From contig DATCDR010000197.1 of assembly GCA_036510575.1 (NCBI GenBank), positions 1 through 12,552 of the forward strand: DNA of 12,552 bases. Direction: 5' to 3'. The DNA is from DATCDR01 sp036510575 (GTDB lineage Bacteria; Actinomycetota; Acidimicrobiia; Acidimicrobiales; Bog-793). The position numbers and the translations under genes were made by a program. The notes under the pieces are model-generated. The model did no database searches. It saw only the letters and a list, made by a program, of their open reading frames with translations, and was not told the DNA's origin. The number at the start of each line of letters is the position of its first letter. The stretch's first letter is position 1. This document shows positions 1 through 8,613 of this stretch, piece by piece.

Positions 1-287
1 TACGTCGCGCGGGAATGCGCACATTCACAAGTATTCGCGCAATAAACTCCGAATATCTTGGTACCCTTGACCTGGCCTGATGCCGAGTACCTGGCACAAC
101 GGCGGGTGTTAGGAAACTATTATGGTATGGCGAATGAGGCGTAGGCGCAGCTGAACGTCTGCCTCGGCATAACGCAGGTGTTTATAGCGCGTAGAGAGTG
201 GGTATATGGCGCCCTCTTTTTGCTAAGCCGACGTTTCACGGCAGCTATGGATTCTCGCGGTTAGCGCAAGCATCCACCTAAATGGTT

Positions 288-309
288 CCTCGGCGGAGAC
301 CAGCCGAGG
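288..309. repeat. Perfect 7-bp inverted repeat (hairpin)
   Basis: CCTCGGC at 288-294 is exactly complementary to GCCGAGG at 303-309, with an 8-nt loop. No T-run follows on either strand, so an intrinsic terminator is unlikely. It could be a protein-binding site or a leader hairpin. Confidence 0.45.
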
Positions 310-373
310 CGAGGGAAGTCGCGCTGGGGTCGCCGCCGACCTCCAGCCTTGGAATTGCGCCGTCATCCGTACT

Positions 374-395
374 CCGCCGTTAGCCGGACCGGCGG
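374..395. repeat. Perfect 6-bp inverted repeat upstream of lipoprotein gene
   Basis: CCGCCG at 374-379 pairs with CGGCGG at 390-395 across a 10-nt loop. It lies about 27 nt upstream of a TATAAA box and 214 nt upstream of the lipoprotein start. GC-rich hairpins of this size arise by chance in such DNA, so a role is only possible. Confidence 0.3.
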
Positions 396-608
396 TCCTC
401 GCCTCAGTTCCGTACCGACGCTATAAAAGTGGTTATCGATCGGCGTTCTGCGCACTCACTCGGCGCGGTCCTCGGCTGGGACAAGTGAGAGCGGGACGCG
501 GCTGTGGCCGGACATTGCGGCGACCCGGTCGGGCTCCGGTTAGGCGCGTGCGGGTCACTCGAGGAGCCCATTGCGGCGGCCCACAAGTAGGGGAGGGTTC
601 GACCGGCC

Positions 609-1040
609 GTGACAGCTGGAACCCAACCTCTCGGTCGGTTGCCCTTTGCGGTTCATCCGCGGGGTGTCGCGCATCGAGGAGTACCGTCGGCGGCAGTGTT
701 GCGCGTCGTCGTGGTAGCTGCGGTGCTAACGGGTGGGGTGTTGCTCGGCGCCTGCGGTGCGGGTGTGCAGCCGACGGCGCAGGATCTGACCGCCTGCGGC
801 ACCGTCAACAACCTGCTCGCCGGCGTTTTTGCGGCCGATCTGCTGTCCCAGCAGGAGGTGGTCGCGGCGCAGCTCCTTGGGCAAGCGACGGCGTCGGGCA
901 ACGCGAGCCTGATCTCGGGAGCGGAGCAACTCCAAGCCGCCGCGCGTGCCCAAAGCAGTGCTCAGGCCAAGACTGCTTTGACGCACCTTGGCGCAGCGTG
1001 CAGCGCGATGGGAGTCGGACCCTCCAGCGGGGGACTTTGA
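609..1040 (+). CDS. Small predicted lipoprotein, function unknown
   Basis: This is a 143-aa protein in the GTG-609 reading, with a purine-rich AGGGGAGGG at 589-597 upstream. Residues 30-49 form a lipoprotein signal peptide: an Arg, a Val/Ala/Leu-rich hydrophobic stretch, then the lipobox LLGAC with Cys49 as the predicted acylated residue. An internal GTG at 696 would give a signal peptide of ordinary length (19 residues before the Cys) and may be the true start. The mature protein of about 95 aa is the same either way. It is rich in Ala, Gln and Leu, looks helical, and has two further cysteines (Cys63, Cys131) that could form a disulfide outside the membrane. I recognise no family. Its neighbour downstream is convergent, so it appears to be transcribed alone. 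Confidence 0.65.
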   Translation: MTAGTQPLGRLPFAVHPRGVAHRGVPSAAVLRVVVVAAVLTGGVLLGACGAGVQPTAQDLTACGTVNNLLAGVFAADLLSQQEVVAAQLLGQATASGNASLISGAEQLQAAARAQSSAQAKTALTHLGAACSAMGVGPSSGGL

Positions 1041-1134
1041 GCTTCGACTGCTGAGTTTGCCGTGCCGATCTTTTGGGCTCCTTGGGCTGGTGGCTTGCCG
1101 ATGGTGACTTCGCCGAGCGACACGGTGCTTCGAG

Positions 1135-1995
1135 CTACGGGCTGACGCGTTGGTCGATAGCGAGATACTCCTCGGTCCGGACGATCAGTTCCCGCTCGGT
1201 GAACGTAGCGAGCTCATCTTCGACCTTGGAGCTGTTGCCGTCGCGAGCGATCGCAGCGAGAGTTCGTTGGATCGCCTTGATGGTCGCGCGCTGCAGGTCA
1301 GACGGAATGATCACGATCTGATAGCCGAGCTCCCGGAGTCGCTCGGTAGAGACGACCGGGGTCTTTCCACCCGAGAACATGTTGATGAGCTTCGGCGCTT
1401 CGATCCTCGCCGCAACTTCCGCGATCTGCTCGACCGTCTCGGGTGCCTCGACGAACAAGATGTCGGCTCCTGCTTCTCCGTAGCGCAAGGCTCGGTCGAT
1501 TGCCGCATCGAAGCCCTCGACGGCGACAGCGTCGGTTCGTGCGATTAGGAGTGGGCCGGAGCTGCTGGTTGCGTCTTTGGCCGCTCTGATCTTTTGCGCC
1601 ATCTCCTCTGGCGGGATGACCGACTTGTCGCTTAGGTGACCGCAGCGTTTCGGAAAGGTCTGATCCTCTAGGTGAAAGGCGGCGACGCCGATGCGGGAGA
1701 ACTCGAGCGCGGTCCGATAGGTGTTGATCGCGTTGCCGAACCCGGTGTCGGCATCGGCGATGACAGGAAGGTCGGTCGAGTCCACGATGCGCCGCATCTG
1801 CTCTGTCACCTCCGTGAGACTGAGCAGACCGATGTCAGGCAGGCCAATGGCTCGCGAGACCGCTCCACCACTGCCGTAGACGGCGGAGAACGATGCCATT
1901 TCGACCAGTCGGGCGGAGAGGCCATCAAAGACGCCAGGCGCCACGATGAGATCACCGCTTTCGAGCAGTCCTCGTAATTTCGACGGTGTGTCCAC
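1135..1995 (-). CDS. Isocitrate lyase/PEP mutase superfamily enzyme (methylisocitrate lyase- or oxaloacetate decarboxylase-like)
   Basis: The protein has 286 aa from a GTG at 1995, or 302 aa from a GTG at 2043. I prefer 1995 because GGAG lies just upstream and the extra 16 residues look unlike the family N-terminus. The fold signature is clear: LIVAPGVFDGLSARL near residues 16-30, the metal-binding DADTGFG at 81-87, the active-site loop KRCGH at 116-120 with the catalytic Cys118, and NMFSGGKTP near 205-213. The family cleaves or forms C-C or C-P bonds of 2-hydroxy or 2-oxo acids with Mg2+. The KRCGH loop fits 2-methylisocitrate lyase, dimethylmalate lyase and oxaloacetate decarboxylase-like members, and argues against PEP phosphonomutase. 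The exact substrate cannot be read from sequence. It is divergent from a MarR gene that may control it. Confidence 0.88.
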   Translation of the reverse strand: MDTPSKLRGLLESGDLIVAPGVFDGLSARLVEMASFSAVYGSGGAVSRAIGLPDIGLLSLTEVTEQMRRIVDSTDLPVIADADTGFGNAINTYRTALEFSRIGVAAFHLEDQTFPKRCGHLSDKSVIPPEEMAQKIRAAKDATSSSGPLLIARTDAVAVEGFDAAIDRALRYGEAGADILFVEAPETVEQIAEVAARIEAPKLINMFSGGKTPVVSTERLRELGYQIVIIPSDLQRATIKAIQRTLAAIARDGNSSKVEDELATFTERELIVRTEEYLAIDQRVSP

Positions 1996-2108
1996 GACGC
2001 TCCGATCTGTGCTGCTACGTACTGCGGACGATAGTGAAATCACCGACCGCTCGACCGCTTAGGCGGGCTCGATGGCGTCGCAGCCGATTTGTCGAATGGG
2101 AAGTTTTG

Positions 2109-2135
2109 ACCGGCAGCGGCTATATTCCGCCCGGT
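2109..2135. promoter_or_regulatory. Candidate operator between lyase and marR genes
   Basis: A nested palindrome has outer arms ACCGG (2109-2113) and CCGGT (2131-2135), and inner arms GCGG (2116-2119) and CCGC (2127-2130) around the AT-rich centre CTATATT. Its position in the divergent intergenic region and its length of about 27 bp suit a dimeric regulator such as the adjacent MarR protein. That link is inferred; no binding consensus was matched. Confidence 0.35.
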
Positions 2136-2238
2136 TCTGGAGTTCTGTCGTGGCGCGGCAGGGCGTTGAAGCGTCGCATACGCGGCGGGGGAAGCCCGTA
2201 TCAGATGTTCGGGTTAGATCGGTGGGGCGCGGGTGTAC

Positions 2239-2715
2239 ATGAGCGATGATGAGCTCCCACCAAGGACGCACCTCGGAAGCCTTTTCCGCCGTTCCCAGCA
2301 ACTGCACTCCCAGATGTGGAGCTCTGACGTCTCAGACGACGTCACCTCTCCGCAGGCAGCCGTTCTCCTGGCGATCTATGTAGGCGGCGAGGTCGACCTT
2401 CGAACCGTAGGGGCGAATGCTTCACTCGATCGTTCGACACTGTCAGCTGTCGTAGACCGGTTGATTCGGCGTCACTACGTTCAGCGTCGGCGGGATCCGA
2501 ACGATGCACGCAAGCACCTCCTTGTCCTCACCGAGCAGGGCAGAGCTGTGAGCGCTGAGCTCCAACGTCGAAGCGAGTTGCTCAACCGCCGTCTCCGAGG
2601 ACTCTTAGGAGATGAGGAGAGCGCTCAGCTGGTCTCGTTGTTGCAGCGCTTTGTCGCCCTGGCGAGGGATGCGGCGGCTCGGGACTCGTCACCTGCGGAG
2701 TCCGTATCCCGCTGA
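2239..2715 (+). CDS. MarR family transcriptional regulator
   Basis: The protein has 158 aa from ATG 2239; a GTG two codons upstream (2233) is also possible. It has the typical MarR plan: an N-terminal dimerisation helix, a helix-turn-helix with recognition helix around residues 64-76 (LDRSTLSAVVDRL), a wing DPNDARKHLLVLTEQG at 86-101, and a long C-terminal helix for dimerisation. MarR proteins are dimeric repressors that usually leave DNA on binding a small phenolic or other ligand, and often control the divergent gene. Here that gene is the isocitrate lyase/PEP mutase family enzyme, about 240 nt away start to start, with a palindrome between them. The N-terminus is somewhat short for the first helix. 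Family assignment is firm; ligand and targets are unknown. Confidence 0.92.
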   Translation: MSDDELPPRTHLGSLFRRSQQLHSQMWSSDVSDDVTSPQAAVLLAIYVGGEVDLRTVGANASLDRSTLSAVVDRLIRRHYVQRRRDPNDARKHLLVLTEQGRAVSAELQRRSELLNRRLRGLLGDEESAQLVSLLQRFVALARDAAARDSSPAESVSR

Positions 2716-2987
2716 GGCTCAACTCTGAGATCGCGCCGTGTGTGCCCTGAGCTGGGGCTAGATCGTGAGTCCTGGACGCGCTTCCTTGCAGCTGACCGGC
2801 CACGTGCGCGAGAGCTGCGGTGAAAGCGTTCAAAAGATCGGTTACCCGACACCAGATCTGGACCTTCCTGGCGAATCGCGGTAGCGCGGGCGAGACGATG
2901 CTCGCAGCCATGCCAGCGCGGGACGCGATCAGCCTCGTTTACCTGCTCGAAATATTCCGGCAATAGGACCGGAGTAGACATGAGAGC
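2716..2987. other. Intergenic region ahead of the ATP-grasp operon
   Basis: These 272 bases presumably hold the promoter of the three-gene operon. TTTACC at 2939-2944 sits 17 nt from a weak CAATAG at 2962-2967, which is too poor to call. A reverse-strand frame open from 2981 runs into the marR gene, is rich in Arg and Ser, and does not look like a protein. No terminator with a T-run was found after marR. Confidence 0.4.
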
Positions 2988-4633
<1,646 letters not shown>

Positions 4634-4640
<7 letters not shown>

Positions 4641-5602
4641 GTCGGATCGCCGAGTCGCTTTTCTGGACGGGCAGGTATCTCGAACGAGCAGAGGATACGG
4701 CGCGACTCCTAGATGTCCAGATCAACCAGCTTCTCGAGGGCGCGAACATCGCTGAGGCCACGGTCGCCAATACGCTGCTCTCGGTGATGGGTGCGCCCGC
4801 GACCCTTGCCGAGAATCCGAGCCTTGCCCAGGTGACCGCCGCGCTTTCAGTCGCACGTGAGGAGCCGAGTTCCATCTACTCCTCGCTTCGGGGCGCGAGA
4901 GAGGATGCCAGGAGCATCCGCGAGTCGATCTCGTCTGAGCTCTGGGAGTGCCTGAACGGCACGATGGTCGCGCTCGACGCCCGGGTGCAGAGTGCAGATG
5001 CGATGGGACCACACGAGTTCTTCCGATTCGCGCGGGTGGTCCGCGAGCGGCTCTCGATTGCAGACGGTATCGCCAATGCCACGATGAGCCGCGACGAGGG
5101 CTGGCAGTTCATGCTGCTTGGGCGCAATATCGAGCGCGCCGACATGACTGCTCGACTGCTCGCGGCGCAGCTGAACGACCCGCAGAGCGAACCCGATTGG
5201 GCGACCACGCTCCGAGCCTGCTCGGCGTACGAGGCGTACCTGCGGACCTATCGGGGCGTCTTGGTCGCGGCAAATGCCATCGAGTTCTTGACACTCGACC
5301 GTTACTTCCCGCGCAGCATCTACTTCTCGCTTGCCACTGCGGAGGAGTGCCTAGGTGTTCTGGATCAGCAACAAAGCAGGGCGGGATCGGGCGAGGCAGC
5401 CAAACGGATCATGGGTCGCGCGCGGACCCGATTGGAGTACGAGACGATCGGCGACATCATCTTGCACCTGTCATCGCACCTAAGCGACATCCAGCGCGCG
5501 TGCCTCGAGGCGAGCACCGCGATCGCGACGACCTACTTCCAGCGTGAAGCGACGCTCGCTTGGAGAAGTGACGCGCCGCTGTTCCCGACGACAGGAGAGT
5601 GA
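4634..5602 (+). CDS. Alpha-E domain-containing protein (DUF403)
   Basis: The protein has 322 aa from GTG 4634, close to the usual family length. It is all-helical by composition and carries three family blocks: LFWTGRYLERAEDTAR (9-24), SSLRGAREDARSIRESISSE (83-102) and the echo GRNIERADMTARLL (163-176), followed by FLTLDRYFPRSIYFSL (218-233). The two ERA-D-TAR segments look like an internal repeat of the alpha-E helices. The family has no established biochemical activity. It is nearly always encoded beside a circularly permuted ATP-grasp protein and a transglutaminase-fold protein, or fused to the former, and is thought to work with the ATP-grasp enzyme. The start overlaps the upstream gene, and the stop is 1 nt from the next gene's ATG, so all three are one translational unit. 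Confidence 0.93.
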
Positions 5603-5603
5603 C

Positions 5604-6446
5604 ATGAGCTGGCGCATATCGACGGTGCACAGCTCGAACTACCGCTACAGCGAGCCGGTCACGACCTCGTATAACGAGCTGCGACTCACGCCGGCATCCG
5701 TCGGAGGTCAGTCGGTGCTGAGCGACAGTGTCTCGGTCTCGCCCGTGACCGCCCTTTATCGCTACACCGACTACTTCTCGACGCACGTGATCGCGTTCGA
5801 CATACCGATCTCGCACGACGAGCTCGTCGTAGTAGGACGCTCGGTCGTCGATACCGCCACGCCGCGTGCACAGCCGACTGGGCTCACCTGGGGCGAGATC
5901 GAGAACGAAGACGCGAGGGACCGCTTCGTCGAGTACCTCCGACCGACCGCCTACTCGACGGGTGACGACGAGCTCTACGAGGTTGCCCGACACTTTCGAA
6001 AAGAGCCCTCACCGATCGATGCGGTAGAGGCGGTGAAGGAGTGGATCAGGTCGTCGATGACCTACGAGCTCGGTGTGACGAGGGTCTCCACCTCCGCGCT
6101 CGAAGCCTGGCAGTCCCGACACGGTGTCTGTCAGGACTTCGCCCACCTCGGACTGGTTTTGCTGCGCTCGATCGGGATCCCGTGCAGGTATGTCTCGGGA
6201 TATCTGCACCCAAGCGTCGAGGGCGAGATCGGCGTGGCGCTTGCCGGTGCCGGGCATGCCTGGCTCGAGTCCTGGGTCGGGAAGTGGTATCCGATCGATC
6301 CGACCCATGGCGCGCACGTCGGCGATCGCTACGTGACGGTCGCTCGTGGCAGGGACTACGCCGACGTAGCGCCGTTTCGCGGCGTCTACCAGGGCGGAAA
6401 GCTCGAGGGCCTCGAGGTCTCCGTGGAGTTGACCCGGCTCGCCTAG
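5604..6446 (+). CDS. Transglutaminase-like (papain-fold) cysteine protease family protein
   Basis: The protein has 280 aa from ATG 5604, with AGGAG at 5593-5597; an in-frame upstream start at 5544 has no such site and would overlap the alpha-E gene. The N-terminal 80 residues (RISTVHSSNYRYSEPV onward) match the beta-rich bacterial transglutaminase N-terminal domain. The C-terminal half is the transglutaminase core with a full triad: Cys176 in HGVCQDFAH, His218 in GHAWLESW and Asp232 in IDPTHG. Such proteins are cytoplasmic thiol enzymes that may cut or form amide bonds; no signal peptide is seen. In this gene set the partner is expected to hydrolyse or transfer the product of the ATP-grasp ligase. 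The Anbu-type proteasome-like peptidase found with some of these operons is not encoded in the following bases. Confidence 0.93.
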   Translation: MSWRISTVHSSNYRYSEPVTTSYNELRLTPASVGGQSVLSDSVSVSPVTALYRYTDYFSTHVIAFDIPISHDELVVVGRSVVDTATPRAQPTGLTWGEIENEDARDRFVEYLRPTAYSTGDDELYEVARHFRKEPSPIDAVEAVKEWIRSSMTYELGVTRVSTSALEAWQSRHGVCQDFAHLGLVLLRSIGIPCRYVSGYLHPSVEGEIGVALAGAGHAWLESWVGKWYPIDPTHGAHVGDRYVTVARGRDYADVAPFRGVYQGGKLEGLEVSVELTRLA

Positions 6447-6473
6447 AGCGAGTTTGGGCGAGGAGACGAGCTG

Positions 6474-6647
6474 TCAGGAGTAGTGCGGCGGTCGCTCGTA
6501 GTCGCGTTGGACAGCGGCGCGCAACAACTCCAGATTCTTCGCTCGCAGCTCCGCGACCTGGGCGAGGAGTGCTTTCACCTCAGTGACGAGCTCGTGACAG
6601 CGCTCACATGGTTCGTCTTCGCTGTCGTCGTGATCCTCACTACTCAC
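6474..6647 (-). CDS. Small leucine-zipper protein with CxxCH motif
   Basis: The protein has 57 aa from GTG 6647, chosen because AAGGTGG at 6653-6659 is a near-consensus ribosome site 5 nt away; a GTG at 6656 would add three residues. The N-terminus is very acidic (EDHDDSEDE), followed by CERCH at 14-18. Residues 20-41 then form a clean heptad pattern, with Val24, Val31 and Asn38 at a positions and Leu20, Leu27, Leu34 and Leu41 at d positions, as in parallel dimeric zippers with a buried Asn. A CxxCH motif can bind metal or haem, but with no signal peptide a cytochrome is unlikely. No family is recognised. It converges on the transglutaminase gene with 27 bp between. Confidence 0.55.
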   Translation of the reverse strand: MSSEDHDDSEDEPCERCHELVTEVKALLAQVAELRAKNLELLRAAVQRDYERPPHYS

Positions 6648-6778
6648 GGCTTCCACCTTACGAGGCGAAATCCCTCACCGGGCATCCACGTAGGGGGTGA
6701 TTCGCACGAAAGCGTGACGGGCCGGACCAGACCGGTGCCGTGCGAGCTGCTTTGCCGGGAGCGGTCGGGCTGGAATCA

Positions 6779-8263
6779 TCACTCCGATTCGTCGCCGACG
6801 AGCGTGCCGCCCGCGACGAGCGCCATCTCGGCGTGCGCCATCTCGTCGCGGATCTGCTGGGCGCTCGGGCGCGCCTTGTCGCTCGTTGGGAGCAGTAGGA
6901 CCGCCATCGCGGCGGATGCCGCAGCAACCCCGAGGAGGATGAACCCATGCACGTAGCCCGACGCGAACGGAGGCTTGCCTTGACGGATGCCGGCGGTCAC
7001 GACGCTCGCCATTACCGCCGCGCCGATCGAACCGCCGATAGTGCGGATGTTCGCGCTCATGCCTGCCGCAACTCCGGTTTGATGGGGCGGCACCGCGGCG
7101 ACGATCAGGTTTGACATCGCGGCGAAGGCGAAGCCGAACCCGCTGCCGAGAATCGCCGTTGCCACGACGATCTCCCACTTCTGGGAGTGGGCCTCGGCGA
7201 GTATCGCGAATGGGACGATGCAGATGGCCGCGGCGACGAAGAGAACGGGCTTGGACCCAAAACGCGTTGACAGCCTTCCGGAGATGAGACCTACGAAGAA
7301 CATCATCACGGTCATCGGAACGAGCAGCAGGCCCGATTCGGTGATGCTCGCGCCGAACCCGTATCCAGCCGACGGCGCGGTCTGGAGGAACTCCGGCAAG
7401 AAGGCGAAGGTTGCGTACATGCCGACGCCGAACAACATCGCCACCAGGTTCACGGTCCAGACTGCCCGCGACCGCATCATGTGCATGTCGATGAGCGGAT
7501 TGTCCGAGCGAACCTCAGTGAAGAACCAGCCGATCGCGATCGCGATCGCGAGCACGCAGAGCCCGATCACCTTCGGGGAAGTCCATCCCCACACCGATGA
7601 CTCACTCACCGCGACCAGCAGTGCGACGAGCCAACCAGAGAGCAAGAGGGCGGCCAGCCAGCTGATCGACCCCTCTGTCTTGGACGTCGATTCCTCGATG
7701 AAGACGTACGACGCGACCGTTGCGAGGCTGACGATGATGAGCGGCAGCCAGAAGAGCCAGTGGTACCCAAGAATGGCGACGATCGGGCCGGCCAACACGA
7801 TGCCGAGGCCTGCTCCAACAGCGATCAACGCCGCTATCGAGCCGATCACGCCCATGACCCGCTCGCGGGGGAACTCGTCGCGGATGATGCCGAAGGTAAG
7901 CGGCAAGGCCGCGCCGGCAACCCCTTGGATGACCCTGGCGATGATCATCACCATCACCGAGGTGGCCAGGGCGGCGAGAAGTGACCCGAGGACGAGCGCG
8001 CAAAGCGACGCGACGAAGATCCGTTTCTTGCCGTACATGTCGCCGACTCGCCCAAGGATCGGTGTGCAGATCGAGGCTGAGAGCAGATAGGCCGTGAGCA
8101 CCCAGGTAACGGTGTTTTGTGACGTATGTAGGTTCTTCTGAATCGTCGGGAGCACGGGCACCACCAACGACTGCAGCATCGCGTACGACCCGACGCTCAC
8201 CGCGAGCACGTAGAAGGTGATGCGTAGTGATCGTGTGCTCGGCGTCGGTGTCTCGAGTGTCAA
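6779..8263 (-). CDS. DHA2-family MFS transporter (EmrB/QacA type drug or metabolite exporter)
   Basis: The protein has 494 aa from TTG 8263, chosen for the AGGAG 5 nt upstream and for its fit directly behind the stop of the preceding small gene. A longer reading to 8344 would add 27 Ser/Pro-rich residues and overlap that gene. Hydrophobic segments are consistent with about 14 membrane helices. Family motifs include WVLTAYLLS (54-62), motif A GRVGDMYGKKR (71-81), and the motif C-like Gly/Pro stretch GAGLGIVLAGP (150-160). DHA2 members are proton-driven inner-membrane antiporters that expel drugs, dyes or metabolites. The charged tail after residue 460 is cytoplasmic. The substrate is unknown; nearby catabolic enzymes would fit export of a toxic acid or intermediate. 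Confidence 0.92.
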   Translation of the reverse strand: MTLETPTPSTRSLRITFYVLAVSVGSYAMLQSLVVPVLPTIQKNLHTSQNTVTWVLTAYLLSASICTPILGRVGDMYGKKRIFVASLCALVLGSLLAALATSVMVMIIARVIQGVAGAALPLTFGIIRDEFPRERVMGVIGSIAALIAVGAGLGIVLAGPIVAILGYHWLFWLPLIIVSLATVASYVFIEESTSKTEGSISWLAALLLSGWLVALLVAVSESSVWGWTSPKVIGLCVLAIAIAIGWFFTEVRSDNPLIDMHMMRSRAVWTVNLVAMLFGVGMYATFAFLPEFLQTAPSAGYGFGASITESGLLLVPMTVMMFFVGLISGRLSTRFGSKPVLFVAAAICIVPFAILAEAHSQKWEIVVATAILGSGFGFAFAAMSNLIVAAVPPHQTGVAAGMSANIRTIGGSIGAAVMASVVTAGIRQGKPPFASGYVHGFILLGVAAASAAMAVLLLPTSDKARPSAQQIRDEMAHAEMALVAGGTLVGDESE

Positions 8264-8273
8264 GTCAGCTCCT
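8261..8273 (-). promoter_or_regulatory. Ribosome binding site deciding the TTG start of the MFS gene
   Basis: Read on the minus strand, AGGAG (8273-8269) is followed by CTGAC and then TTG (8263-8261). The TGA inside that spacer (8267-8265) is the stop of the upstream small gene. This places the transporter start by translational coupling. Confidence 0.7.
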
Positions 8274-8474
8274 GGCCATCGGTTGGGGGGATTCGAGATC
8301 AGCTGCGTGGAACTCGCAGGCGTCAACTTCGAAGAGCTGGCCACGGTCGTCGCGGAAGGTGCCGTGCGTCACCGCGTCCTCCATGCACTGTCCCGGCTTG
8401 CCGAATCCGTCAGTGACGAAGCGAAAGCACCTCCCCGGCGTGGTGGAGAACACGTTGCCGTAGTTCCGCATCAT
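8265..8474 (-). CDS. 69-aa Cys-rich protein coupled to MFS transporter
   Basis: The protein starts at ATG 8474, with a second ATG directly after it. The ribosome site is weak (GACGAG about 8 nt upstream). The sequence has TPGRCFRFV at 12-20, GQCMEDAVTHGTF at 28-40 and FEVDACEFH at 48-56. Cys16, Cys30, Cys53 and His56 could form a small zinc site, and the pattern resembles small uncharacterised actinobacterial proteins with spaced Cys and aromatic residues, though I cannot name a family. Its stop codon is one base from the transporter start and contributes to that gene's ribosome-site spacer, which is good evidence that it is really translated. It may regulate or accompany the exporter. Confidence 0.65.
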   Translation of the reverse strand: MMRNYGNVFSTTPGRCFRFVTDGFGKPGQCMEDAVTHGTFRDDRGQLFEVDACEFHAADLESPQPMARS

Positions 8475-8583
8475 CGTGAAGCTCGTCTCGGCATGGCACT
8501 GACCTCGGGATATGTCATCGGAACCTCAATCAGGGGCGTCGAGGTCACGGCAGCAACCCCGACTGATGTCTCAAACTTACTGG

Positions 8584-8609
8584 CCGTGGCCAAAGGCCCG
8601 GCACCACGG
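8584..8609 (-). terminator. Hairpin after the SDR gene, possible terminator
   Basis: CCGTGG at 8584-8589 pairs with CCACGG at 8604-8609, and a competing inner stem GGCC/GGCC spans 8588-8598. It lies just past the SDR stop codon. The following minus-strand bases hold only a short T-run, so it could be a weak terminator or an mRNA-stabilising hairpin. Confidence 0.3.
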
Positions 8610-8613
8610 AGCG

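Larger units (their letters stand above)
1..608. other. Long non-coding stretch with several inverted repeats
   Basis: I see no convincing gene in these 608 bases. The three forward frames that enter from the left edge all reach a stop within about 80 bases. The first 60 bases look more AT-rich than the rest. Visible structure includes GAATG/CATTC at 13-17 and 22-26, and ATGCCGAG at 80-87 matched by its exact reverse complement at 163-170. There is also a weak bulged stem followed by five T at about 196-221, which could be a poor terminator for a rightward gene outside the window. Two GC-rich hairpins are listed separately. TATAAA at 422-427 could be a -10 element for the lipoprotein gene, but no good -35 lies at the right distance. 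The function is unknown. Confidence 0.5.

Noticed and set aside
485..1054. 189-aa frame overlapping the lipoprotein gene
   Set aside because: It is rich in Arg, Gly and Ser as expected for out-of-frame GC-rich DNA, whereas the alternative frame shows a lipoprotein signal.
2106..2126. TTGACC and TATATT as a sigma-70 promoter for marR
   Set aside because: The spacing is 9 nt, far short of the 16-18 nt needed.
2625..2981. 118-aa reverse frame across the marR 3' end and the intergenic region
   Set aside because: It overlaps marR by about 90 bp, has an Arg/Ser-rich composition and no recognisable motif.
6474..6656. CxxCH as a c-type cytochrome haem site
   Set aside because: The protein has no signal peptide and is dominated by an acidic head and a coiled coil.
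7218..8090. 290-aa forward open frame opposite the MFS transporter
   Set aside because: It is the complement of a membrane-protein gene, a common source of long spurious frames; no domain is visible.
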